From: GCA-2861595 sp035536185
GTDB taxonomy: Bacteria; Actinomycetota; Acidimicrobiia; Acidimicrobiales; GCA-2861595
Length of the DNA: 64,000 bases
Assembly (NCBI GenBank): GCA_035536185.1
Contig: DATLOM010000058.1
Span: 41,537-105,536 of the forward strand
Direction of reading: 5' to 3'
Shown here: piece by piece, positions 48,498 to 56,365 of the stretch
Position numbering within the stretch: position 1 is the stretch's first letter
Layout of the letters: every line of letters begins with the position of its first letter
Made by a program: the position numbers and the translations under genes
Notes under the pieces: model-generated
Databases searched by the model: none
What the model was told of the DNA's origin: nothing
Seen by the model: the letters and a program-made list of their open reading frames with translations, nothing else

Positions 48498-49340
48498 TCA
48501 GGGCCTCCAGGTCGTCTTCGAGAACATGCCGGCCAGCTCGTCGCTGGTGTGGAGCTGCATGGTCGTACGGTTGAGCTCGGCCGCCACCCGTTCACCGGTG
48601 GACGGGTACTTCAGGGTGATGCGGATCATCTCTTCAGTGACCTCGAGCACGTTGTAGGAGGGACGGGTGTAGCCCCTGAGGCGGTAGGACGAGACGGTTC
48701 CCGAGTTGACGATGAGCACGCCGTTGAGCAGCCACACGTGAGGAACGTGCTTGTGGCCCGAGAGAACCAGGTGCACGTCGAGGCTGTGCAACAGGGCCAG
48801 CACGTCACCGGAGTCCCAGACCGTGTTCCGCTCGCGGCCTGTGCCGGGGACGGGGACGAGATGGTGGTGGAGCACGAAGGTGCGCACGTCGGCGTCACCG
48901 ATGAACTGGTTGCGGATCCAGTCGTAACGCTCCCGGCCGACCTCACCCTCGGCCAGGTCGGGCTTCGAGGAGTCGATGGCCACCACGCGCATGGACAGGT
49001 CGTTCCCGCCGACCACGTGCAGCATCGAGTCCCCCTTGCCGGCCCCCTCGCCGCTCCCGAAGGTGTCCCGGAAGTGCAGGTAGCCGACGTTCTTGGAGTC
49101 GTGGTTCCCGGGGATGACCAGGACCCTCAGGCCGGCGGCGAACAGAGGCTCGAGGTAGTCCTGGGCCTGGCGGAACTCACCGGCATAGCCCTCCGCCGTC
49201 AGGTCCCCGCCGATGACCACCAGGTCGGGGGCCACGGCGATCGTCTCCCGGATGGCCGCTTCCAGCAGGGCCCCGTCGAAGTACGGCGAACCACAGTGCA
49301 GGTCCGAGAGCTGGGCGATGACGAATGCCTCCCGGGCCAC
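48498..49340 (-). CDS. Calcineurin-like metallophosphoesterase
   Basis: 280 residues. All metal-binding blocks are present: VIAQLSDLHCGSPYFDG (Asp, His), VVIGGDLTAEGY (Asp), VIPGNHDSKNVGYLHFRD (Asn, His), LHHHLVPVP (His) and LSGHKHVPHVWLLNG (two His). Such enzymes hydrolyse phosphodiesters or nucleotides; the substrate is not deducible. GTG at 49340 is chosen; GTG at 49367 is an alternative and would leave only 17 bp to the divergent gpsA. First gene of the operon with the ABM-like protein and cofC. Confidence 0.88.
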   Translation of the reverse strand: MAREAFVIAQLSDLHCGSPYFDGALLEAAIRETIAVAPDLVVIGGDLTAEGYAGEFRQAQDYLEPLFAAGLRVLVIPGNHDSKNVGYLHFRDTFGSGEGAGKGDSMLHVVGGNDLSMRVVAIDSSKPDLAEGEVGRERYDWIRNQFIGDADVRTFVLHHHLVPVPGTGRERNTVWDSGDVLALLHSLDVHLVLSGHKHVPHVWLLNGVLIVNSGTVSSYRLRGYTRPSYNVLEVTEEMIRITLKYPSTGERVAAELNRTTMQLHTSDELAGMFSKTTWRP

Positions 49341-49384
49341 GGCAGCCGAGTGTACGACGGTGGCCACGTAGCGTGGGTGGCGTG

Positions 49385-50371
49385 ATGCGGGTCGCCGTCT
49401 TGGGGGCGGGCTCCTGGGGCACGACCTTCGCCGCCTTGACCGCGGCGCGGGCCACCACATCCCTGTGGGCCCGCCGGCCGGAGCTGGCCGACGAGATCCG
49501 CCGGACCGGCCGCAACCCGGACTACCTGCCCCACGAGGCGCTGCCCCAGGACCTGTCCTGCACCTCCGTGCTGGAGGAGGCTCTGGACGGGGCGGGCGTG
49601 GTCGTGATGGCCGTTCCCTCGCACGGTTTTCGGGCTGTCCTGGCCGCGGCGGCGGGGCACATCCCCGAGGGGACGCCGGTGGTGAGCCTGGCCAAGGGCC
49701 TGGAGCAGAGGTCACGCCGGCGGATGTCGGAGATCGTGGCGGAGACGGCCCCGGGCCGGCCCGCGGGAGTGCTGACCGGTCCGAACTTCGCGGGCGAGAT
49801 CCTGGCCGGGCACCCCACGGCCAGCGTGCTGGCCATGGCCGACCAGCATCTCGGCGGTGAGCTCCAAAGGCTGTTCTCCACCTCGACCTTCCGGGTGTAC
49901 ACCAACGTCGACGTGCTGGGCTGTGAGCTGGCCGGTGCCCTCAAGAACGTCATCGCCATCGCCTCGGGCATGGCCGACGGCATGGGCTTCGGCGACAGCA
50001 CCAAGGCGGCGCTGATCACCCGCGGCCTGGCCGAGCTCACCCGCGTCGGCAAGCATCTCGGAGGACAGCCCGCCACCTTTGCCGGGCTGGCCGGGATGGG
50101 GGACCTGGTGGCCACGTGCATCTCCAGGCACAGCCGGAACCGGTACGTGGGGGAGGAGCTGGGCCGGGGCCGGAGCATGGACGAGGTGCTGGCCGGGATG
50201 CGTATGGTGGCCGAGGGGGTGAGCTCGGCGCCGGCCGTCGTGGAGCTGGCTGCCGCCGCGGGCGTCGAGGTGCCGATCTCCGAGCAGGTGGTGGCCGTCC
50301 TCTACGACGGCAGGAAGCCGGCGGAGGCCCTGCCCGCCCTCATGCAGCGCGGGGTCAAGCCCGAGCTTTGA
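49385..50371 (+). CDS. gpsA: NAD(P)-dependent glycerol-3-phosphate dehydrogenase
   Basis: 328 residues; reduces dihydroxyacetone phosphate to sn-glycerol-3-phosphate for phospholipid synthesis. Rossmann motif VAVLGAGSWGTTFA at the N terminus, VVMAVPSHGFRAVL, VSLAKGLEQ, VLTGPNFAGEI, the catalytic lysine block ELAGALKNVIAIASGMADG, GLAGMGDLVATC and SRNRYVGEELGRG are all intact. ATG at 49385 is used. In many actinobacteria gpsA neighbours cofC, as here across the divergent phosphoesterase operon. Confidence 0.95.
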   Translation: MRVAVLGAGSWGTTFAALTAARATTSLWARRPELADEIRRTGRNPDYLPHEALPQDLSCTSVLEEALDGAGVVVMAVPSHGFRAVLAAAAGHIPEGTPVVSLAKGLEQRSRRRMSEIVAETAPGRPAGVLTGPNFAGEILAGHPTASVLAMADQHLGGELQRLFSTSTFRVYTNVDVLGCELAGALKNVIAIASGMADGMGFGDSTKAALITRGLAELTRVGKHLGGQPATFAGLAGMGDLVATCISRHSRNRYVGEELGRGRSMDEVLAGMRMVAEGVSSAPAVVELAAAAGVEVPISEQVVAVLYDGRKPAEALPALMQRGVKPEL

Positions 50372-50405
50372 GGCTGGGTGCAGCCGGTGGACCGTAGGGC
50401 TGTTC

Positions 50406-53078
50406 TCAGCCGGGGAAGCGGGCGGTGGCGATGACCCAGGGGCCCAGCACGAAGGTGCCGTCGAAGGACTCGACCGGGCGGCCCCGCAAGTCGACGAGCC
50501 AGCCGGTGGCGGCGCCGCCGATGCGGACCTCGGCCTCGTCGTCGGTCGGGTTGTACACCCGCAGCTCGAGACCGCCGGCCGCCCGTCTCAGGGAGGACAC
50601 CTCGGCACCCGTCACCTCGAGAGCCGATCCCCGGTCGGGGAGCGGCCCGCCTCCGTCAGCGGTGACGACCTCGAGGGGGAGGAAGGCGTCGTCGACGAGT
50701 GCGAAGGGGTCGGCCTCACCGACCTGCACGGCGTAGCGGCACTCCACGGGGCCGAGCATCTGCGGGCTCCGGAGCTGGTGCGAAGGCCCGGCCGGCAACG
50801 GCCGGTTGGTCATCTCCACGCGGGAGAGCATGCCCGTGGCCCGGAGGAGGGTGAGGGCGAGAGCGCCGGCCCGGCCATCGGCGATGTCGACCAACTCGTA
50901 CTCCAGGAGGCCCTCGTGCACCACGGTCAGGCCGCCGGCCTGGACGAAGCGGCGGGAAGGAAAGGTGGGCAGGCCCTTCTCGGTGGGACCGCCCTCGGCC
51001 GTCAGGACCCGTTCGACCACGGCGAAGGCGCACTCCGCCCTGCTGGTGGCCGCCGGTTCGGGAAGCGGGAAGTGAGCGCGGAGGCGATGGTCGCGGCAGG
51101 GGTTTTCGAAGGTGGTGCTGATCCGCACCAGGCGTTCGCCGGCCCGCAGCTCGAGCTGCGTGGTGACCACCACCCGCCGCTCACCGGTGCGGGCACGGGC
51201 CGTGTCGTCGATCCTCTCCGGCCAGACGAACGTGCGGCGCACCACCAGGCGGGCTCTGAGCGGGCCACGCTCCACCACGTCGACGGCCACTGCGGCCGGA
51301 TGGTCGACGATGGTGTCGTGGTCCGGCGGCGACCAGTTGTAGGTGTCGCCGTGGTCGCCGCCGTCCACGAGCCTGTCGAAGCCGGCGTGGCCGTCCACCG
51401 CGAAGGTCCCGGTGGCGGCGTCCACCTCGACGGTCACCAGGCCGTTGGTCATCACCGAGCCGCCGTCCACCCGCACCGGGTCGACGGTGAGGGCGGCCGG
51501 GCGCCAGGCGGTCCAGCCGAAGCCGGGCACGTTCTCCACGTGGGCCACCAGCCGGCGCGTCGGGGGCTGCTGGACACGCACCCGGCAGGCGATCTCGGGG
51601 CGGGCACCGACGCGGGCGTACAGGTCGCGCTTGACCTCCTCCACGACCATCTCGGTGCGCAGCTCCGGCTCGGCGTGCAGGACGATGTCGATGCCCTCTT
51701 CGCCCTCCTCCACCTCCACCCGGTTGACGAAGGTGCCGTCGTCGAGCTGCTGGCTGCGGATCTGGCCCAGGAAGCCACCGAGCTCGCGGCCGGTGAGGGC
51801 CAGGTCGGCCAGCACCGCCGGTCGCTCCTCCAGGACCTGCACGCCCGCGCCCTCCAGATCTCCTTCACCCGGCAGGTTGAGCTCGACCAGGCCAGTGCGG
51901 GCGCGGGCCGACGGGTTGACCACCACGGGACCGGCGCCGGCCATCGACGAGCTCAGCGCCGCCAGCGCCCGGGTGGACAGGCCTGCGGCGATCTGGCCGG
52001 CCTCGGCGAAGCGGTGCAGGACGGCGGCGCCCACCTCGTCGGCCGAGCAAGCGCAGATGGAGTCGTGGGCCGAGTTGCGTACTACCTCTTTCCAGGCCAG
52101 GTCGAGCAGCGCACCGGGCCACCGCTCGGCCGGCAGGAACAGGGCGCACAGCGGCTCGGCCAGGCGCTCCAGGACCCGCTCGGTGCGGGCGGCGGCCTGC
52201 TTGACGTCGACCCGGTTCGAGGTGACGCCCATGAGCAGGTTGGCCCGGGCGCTGGAGCGCAGCTCCCCCTGCCACGAGGGCAGGCCGTCGGTCGGGGCGG
52301 TGGGGAGGTACTCGGCCAGCGAGGTCACCTCGAACTGGTAGTCGTCCTGGATCTGGTTGGCCTCGGCGACCACCCGACCCAGCCAGGGCTGGGGCACCTG
52401 GTGGTCGGTGCCGTTCATGAAGAGGATGCCGCCGTCGGGGCGGTCGAAGAGGAACGGATCCAGCTCCGCTTCGTGGGAGGCCACCCGGCGCACCAGGGCC
52501 TTGGCGTCGTCGGGAATGGCGGCGCCGTTGCCGTAGCCGGTCAGCAGGTATTCGGCCCTGACGGTGGAGCCGTCCGGCGCCGACCACCAGAAGGCGGAGC
52601 GGTCGACCGCCGACGGCACCCCCCGCCACACGACGGTGTGGTCGAGCCCGGCCTGGGCCAGGATCTGGGGCATCTGGGCGATGTGGCCGAACATGTCGGG
52701 CAGGTAGCCCACCGTGGTGGCGCCACCGAAGGCGGCGGCCCTGGCCATCCCCATCTGGAGGTTGCGGAGGATCGTCTCCCCGGAGACGCAGAACTCGTCC
52801 ATGAGGATGTACCACGGGCCCATGGCCACCCGCCCACCGGCGGCCAGCCGGCGCAGCACCGGCTCGGCCTCGGGCCGCACCTCCAGGTAGTCGTCCACCA
52901 CCGCCATCTGCCCGTCGAGCAGGAACCGGGCGTAGCCGAGGTCGGACTCCAGCAGCGGCAGGAACCCGTCGAGCAGGTCCACCAAGCGGAGGCGGAACGT
53001 CTGGTACGGGGCGTACCACTCACGGTCCCAATGGGTGTGAGGGACGATGGCGACGGTGCGGGGGGCCATGGTGCTCAA
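50406..53078 (-). CDS. Alpha-mannosidase, glycoside hydrolase family 38
   Basis: 890 residues. Zn-binding and catalytic blocks of GH38: AIVPHTHWDREWYAPYQTFR near the N terminus, DGQMAVVDDYLEVRPE, YLPDMFGHIAQMPQIL with the nucleophile region, FWWSAPDGSTVRAEYLLTGY and NGTDHQVPQP. A helical domain with RNSAHDSICACSADEVG is followed by a large beta domain (about 390-890). No signal peptide is seen, so it is probably cytoplasmic, cleaving mannosides or 2-O-(mannosyl)glycerate-type compounds. It stands alone between gpsA and cutA. Confidence 0.93.
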   Translation of the reverse strand: MSTMAPRTVAIVPHTHWDREWYAPYQTFRLRLVDLLDGFLPLLESDLGYARFLLDGQMAVVDDYLEVRPEAEPVLRRLAAGGRVAMGPWYILMDEFCVSGETILRNLQMGMARAAAFGGATTVGYLPDMFGHIAQMPQILAQAGLDHTVVWRGVPSAVDRSAFWWSAPDGSTVRAEYLLTGYGNGAAIPDDAKALVRRVASHEAELDPFLFDRPDGGILFMNGTDHQVPQPWLGRVVAEANQIQDDYQFEVTSLAEYLPTAPTDGLPSWQGELRSSARANLLMGVTSNRVDVKQAAARTERVLERLAEPLCALFLPAERWPGALLDLAWKEVVRNSAHDSICACSADEVGAAVLHRFAEAGQIAAGLSTRALAALSSSMAGAGPVVVNPSARARTGLVELNLPGEGDLEGAGVQVLEERPAVLADLALTGRELGGFLGQIRSQQLDDGTFVNRVEVEEGEEGIDIVLHAEPELRTEMVVEEVKRDLYARVGARPEIACRVRVQQPPTRRLVAHVENVPGFGWTAWRPAALTVDPVRVDGGSVMTNGLVTVEVDAATGTFAVDGHAGFDRLVDGGDHGDTYNWSPPDHDTIVDHPAAVAVDVVERGPLRARLVVRRTFVWPERIDDTARARTGERRVVVTTQLELRAGERLVRISTTFENPCRDHRLRAHFPLPEPAATSRAECAFAVVERVLTAEGGPTEKGLPTFPSRRFVQAGGLTVVHEGLLEYELVDIADGRAGALALTLLRATGMLSRVEMTNRPLPAGPSHQLRSPQMLGPVECRYAVQVGEADPFALVDDAFLPLEVVTADGGGPLPDRGSALEVTGAEVSSLRRAAGGLELRVYNPTDDEAEVRIGGAATGWLVDLRGRPVESFDGTFVLGPWVIATARFPG

Positions 53079-53079
53079 G

Positions 53080-53421
53080 CTACGCGCCGGTTTGGTGCTT
53101 CTCGACCTCGTCCACCACCCATTGGAGGTACGCCACGCTGCCGTCCACGACGGGGGTGACGATGATCTCGGGCGTCTCGTAGCTGTGGGCCGTGCCGACG
53201 GCCTCGATCAGCTCCGCCGTGCGCTCCTGTGTCGTCTTGGCCAGGCAGAGCCATTCCCCGGCCTCCTCCAGCTCGCCGTGCCACCAGTACCGGCTGTGCA
53301 CCGGTCCGATCAGCTGGACGCAGGCGGCCAGGCGACGGGTCAGGAGCAGCTCGGCGATGCGGCCCGCCTCCTCCCGGTCGGCCGCGGCGATCTGCACCTG
53401 GACGCACTGAGATAGGGACAC
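53080..53421 (-). CDS. cutA: CutA divalent-ion tolerance protein
   Basis: 113 residues, a trimeric ferredoxin-like fold: VQVQIAAADREEAGRIAELL, RRLAACVQLIGPVHSRYWWH, AKTTQERTAELIEAVGTAHS and TPEIIVTPVVDGSVAYLQWV, all typical of CutA1. Implicated in copper/divalent metal tolerance in E. coli, with unclear mechanism. GTG at 53421. It ends one base before the GH38 gene start and is divergent from selD with a 21-bp gap. Confidence 0.92.
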   Translation of the reverse strand: MSLSQCVQVQIAAADREEAGRIAELLLTRRLAACVQLIGPVHSRYWWHGELEEAGEWLCLAKTTQERTAELIEAVGTAHSYETPEIIVTPVVDGSVAYLQWVVDEVEKHQTGA

Positions 53422-53442
53422 GTCACACCGTAGGCTTCGGTC

Positions 53443-54480
53443 ATGACCGCGCCCCTCATCGCCGCTGCCTCCGACGAGCTGAAGCTCACCGAGTGGACGT
53501 CGTGCGGGGGCTGCGCGGCCAAGTGGGGTGCGGCACCGCTCAACGAGCTGATCCGCCAGCTGGCGGCGGGTTCGGCCGACCTGCTGGTGGGGCTGGCGCC
53601 CTTCGACGACGCCGCCGTGTACCGCCTGAGCGACGACCTGGCACTGGTCTCGACCACCGATTTCTTCCCGCCGCTGGTGGACGATCCCGCTGACTTCGGC
53701 GCCATCGCCGCGGCCAATGCCTGCAGCGACGTCTTCGCCATGGGCGCGCGGGTCGTCCTCGCGCTGAACATCTCGGCCTTTCCCGAGCGCCTCCCGGTGG
53801 AGGCGGCCGCCGCCATTCTAGGAGCCGCCGGCGCGGTGGTGGCCGAGGCCGGAGGCGTGGTGGCCGGTGGCCACACCATCCGGTCGGAGGAGCCCATCTT
53901 CGGGCTCGCCGTCCAGGGCCTCGTGCACCCGGACCGGATCTGGACCAAGGCCGGCGCCGCGCCGGGCGACGTGCTGGTGCTGTCCAAGCCCGTCGGAACC
54001 GGGATCCTCCTCGCCGGCGGCTCCCCTGAGGACAAGGCCGCCGCCATCGGCCGGATGCGAACCCTCAACCGGGCCGCGGCCGAGGCGCTGTCGGCTCTGG
54101 GCGACGGTGCCGCCCACGCCGTCACCGACGTCACCGGCTTCGGCCTGCTGGGCCATGGCTGGGAGATGGCCGAGCGTTCGGGCTCCTGCCTCCGCCTCGA
54201 CGGCGGCGCCATCCCCTTCTACGACGGTGCCCTGGCCGCGGCCGAGGCCGGCGTGCGGACCGGCGGCGACGCCCGCAACCGAGTCCACCTCGAGGGCCAC
54301 GTCGCGTCGACCGCGCCGGCAGCCATCGAGGCCCTCGCTTACGACCCCCAGACCTCCGGCGGCCTGCTCACCGCTCTCACGCCGGCGGACGCCGGCCGAC
54401 TGGTCGCCGCTACCGATGGCCTGTTCACGGTGATCGGCGAGGTCACCGCCGGCCCGGCCCGGGTCGAGCTGCACTCCTGA
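53443..54480 (+). CDS. selD: Selenide, water dikinase
   Basis: 345 residues; makes selenophosphate from selenide and ATP. The catalytic segment is TSCGGCAAKWG, with Cys where some homologues carry selenocysteine, and the following Lys. Further motifs: FDDAAVYRLSDDLALVSTTD, ANACSDVFAMGA, GGHTIRSEEPIFGLAVQG and VTDVTGFGLLGHGWEMAE. No selA, selB, selC or mnmH (selU) is in this window, so whether selenium goes to selenocysteine or selenouridine cannot be told. GTG or ATG start at 53443; next gene rnhB starts 22 bp after the stop. Confidence 0.93.
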   Translation: MTAPLIAAASDELKLTEWTSCGGCAAKWGAAPLNELIRQLAAGSADLLVGLAPFDDAAVYRLSDDLALVSTTDFFPPLVDDPADFGAIAAANACSDVFAMGARVVLALNISAFPERLPVEAAAAILGAAGAVVAEAGGVVAGGHTIRSEEPIFGLAVQGLVHPDRIWTKAGAAPGDVLVLSKPVGTGILLAGGSPEDKAAAIGRMRTLNRAAAEALSALGDGAAHAVTDVTGFGLLGHGWEMAERSGSCLRLDGGAIPFYDGALAAAEAGVRTGGDARNRVHLEGHVASTAPAAIEALAYDPQTSGGLLTALTPADAGRLVAATDGLFTVIGEVTAGPARVELHS

Positions 54481-54502
54481 TCCGCCGGTAGGGTCGGGCC
54501 GC

Positions 54503-55228
54503 GTGGCGCCGCACCGCCAGACCCTGCGCCCGTCGCTGCGGGCCACCGCCCCCTCGCTCCTCGTGGAGCGCGAGCTCTGGGACGAGGGCCACGACGTGGT
54601 TGTCGGGGTCGACGAGGTGGGGCGGGGAGCGTGGGCCGGGCCCATCAGCGTCGGTGCCGCCGTGCTGCCGCGGGACCGCCGCGTCTACCGGGTGCGGGAT
54701 TCGAAGATGTTGAGCGAGGACGAGCGGGAGCGCCTCTTCGACCGCCTCACCTCGTGGTGCCGGGCCTGGGCGGTGGGCCATGCCTCCCAGGAGGAGTGCG
54801 ACGGCCTCGGGATGTCGGCGGCGCAGAAGCTGGCGGCGGCCCGGGCCTTCGAAGGGCTCGGCCTGGTGCCCGACCGGGTGCTGATCGACGGCCGCTGGGA
54901 CTTCGTGGGGCGCGGCCCCTCCGTCACCCGCCGCATCGTCAGGGGCGACGCCACCTGCCTGTCGATCGCTGCCGCCTCCATCCTGGCCAAGGTCACCCGT
55001 GACCGGATCATGAGGGCTGAGGCCGATCACTATCCCGGCTACGACTTCGACCTGAACAAGGGTTACCCGTGCCCCCGCCACAAGGCGGCGCTCAAGGCCT
55101 GGGGCCCGTCCTCGATCCACCGTCGCACCTGGGTGTTCATGGAGCACCTGCCGTGGGGAGTGCACTCTGCCGCCCCGCCGACCCAACCCACACTGCCTGT
55201 TGCCCTGGAGGATTCCCCGTGCACCTGA
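54503..55228 (+). CDS. rnhB: Ribonuclease HII
   Basis: 241 residues; cleaves RNA of RNA-DNA hybrids, including single ribonucleotides. The metal site Asp-Glu is in VVVGVDEVGRGAWAGPISVG, followed by DSKMLSEDERERLF, RVLIDGRWDF (third acid), IAAASILAKVTRDRIM and YPGYDFDLNKGYPCPRHKAAL (fourth acid region). The N-terminal ~30 and C-terminal ~25 residues are extra. GTG start at 54503. The last 10 bp overlap the start of the solute-binding protein gene. Confidence 0.93.
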   Translation: MAPHRQTLRPSLRATAPSLLVERELWDEGHDVVVGVDEVGRGAWAGPISVGAAVLPRDRRVYRVRDSKMLSEDERERLFDRLTSWCRAWAVGHASQEECDGLGMSAAQKLAAARAFEGLGLVPDRVLIDGRWDFVGRGPSVTRRIVRGDATCLSIAAASILAKVTRDRIMRAEADHYPGYDFDLNKGYPCPRHKAALKAWGPSSIHRRTWVFMEHLPWGVHSAAPPTQPTLPVALEDSPCT

Positions 55229-56112
55229 TCTCCCCGATGCGGCTCGCCCGGCTGCGGCTGCTTCCCCTGCTCATCGTGCTGGCCCTGTTCGCCGGCGCCG
55301 CCTGCAGTGAGGACGAGGAAGGCGATTCGCTCAAGGAGGACACGGCGCCGACCACGGGGGAGGAGCGGGTGAGCCAGGAGGAGGTGGCCAAGCTGAAGAC
55401 CGTGGCCGCGGGAAAGCTCACCGCCTGCACCGACACCGCAGCCGCTCCGTTCGGGTTCGAGGAGGGCGGCACGATCGACGGCATAGAGCCTGAGCTGGTG
55501 CGCGCTCTCGCCGGCCGCTTCGCCCTCAACGGCGAGCTCGTCGCCACGCCCGCCAAGGACGTCCTGGCCGCTCTCGACTCGGGCAAGTGCGACGTAGCCG
55601 GCGTGGCTGTGACCGACGAGGTCGAGAAGACCCACCTGGTCTCCGAGCCGTACTTCGTGGTCTACCCGTCCCTGCTGGTGCGGGCGGCCGACGCCGAGAG
55701 GTACAAGGAGCTGGCCGCCCTGAAGGGGCGGAAGGTCGGGGTGCAGACCGGGTCCACCTCCGCCGCCTTTCTGGCGAAGAGCGGTGCCGATGCCACCATC
55801 AGCGAGCTGGCCACCCCCGCTGAGCTGTTCTCCGCCCTCGAGGGCAACCAGATCGACGCGGTGGTCGACGACCTGCCGGTGAACGCCTACCGGGCCAGCA
55901 CCTCGGGTGGCAGGACCAGCGTGACCACGGTCTTCACGGACGCCGAGAAGAAGGTCTACGCCCTGGCCATGGCCAGGGATCGCGCCGACCTGAAGAAGGT
56001 CATTGACGACGGGCTCGTCCAGGTGAAGTCGGACGACACGTACCCGACGGTCCTGCGCCGGTTCGTCGGGAGCTTCGCGGCCCAGGCCCTGAAAGATGTA
56101 GGTGGTCCGTGA
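55219..56112 (+). CDS. Solute-binding lipoprotein, family 3 (amino-acid type)
   Basis: 297 residues from GTG at 55219, with GGAGG 8 bp upstream. Signal sequence with lipobox FAGAACS, acidic linker, then the SBP_bac_3 fold: GKLTACTDTAAAPFGFEEGG, IDGIEPELVRALAGRF, KCDVAGVAVTDEVEKTHLVS, KVGVQTGSTSAAFL, DAVVDDLPVNAY and YALAMARDRADLKKVIDDGL. It would deliver an amino acid or similar solute to an ABC permease, but no permease is adjacent. The downstream ABC protein is an exporter and not its partner. Confidence 0.87.
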   Translation: MHLISPMRLARLRLLPLLIVLALFAGAACSEDEEGDSLKEDTAPTTGEERVSQEEVAKLKTVAAGKLTACTDTAAAPFGFEEGGTIDGIEPELVRALAGRFALNGELVATPAKDVLAALDSGKCDVAGVAVTDEVEKTHLVSEPYFVVYPSLLVRAADAERYKELAALKGRKVGVQTGSTSAAFLAKSGADATISELATPAELFSALEGNQIDAVVDDLPVNAYRASTSGGRTSVTTVFTDAEKKVYALAMARDRADLKKVIDDGLVQVKSDDTYPTVLRRFVGSFAAQALKDVGGP

Positions 56113-56354
56113 GTCGTAGCCTGACGGCCATGTCGAGACGTGACGCACTGCTGCTGCGGGCCTTCGCCGGCTGGACGATCTTCATATGGGCCACGAGGAT
56201 CCTGAACATCCTGCGCGACAGCGACCCTGACCACGGCTTCGCCTTCAAGGCGGTGCACGTGGTGCTGGCCGGGGTCTCGGTGGCGTTGGCTCTCGCCGCC
56301 CTGGGGGTGGTGGCCCGGGCCCGGCGCCGCGCCACCGTCGGCTCGGACGCCTGA
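56109..56354 (+). CDS. Small two-helix membrane protein
   Basis: 81 residues. Two hydrophobic helices (about 15-35 and 48-68) flank the motif WATRILNILRDSDPDHGFAF; the C terminus is basic (ARARRRATV). GTG at 56109 overlaps the upstream stop as GTGA; ATG at 56130 is an alternative. The type is common in actinobacteria but has no known function. It ends 11 bp before the ABC exporter and may be co-expressed with it. Confidence 0.7.
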   Translation: MSRSLTAMSRRDALLLRAFAGWTIFIWATRILNILRDSDPDHGFAFKAVHVVLAGVSVALALAALGVVARARRRATVGSDA

Positions 56355-56365
56355 ACCGCCCGAAC

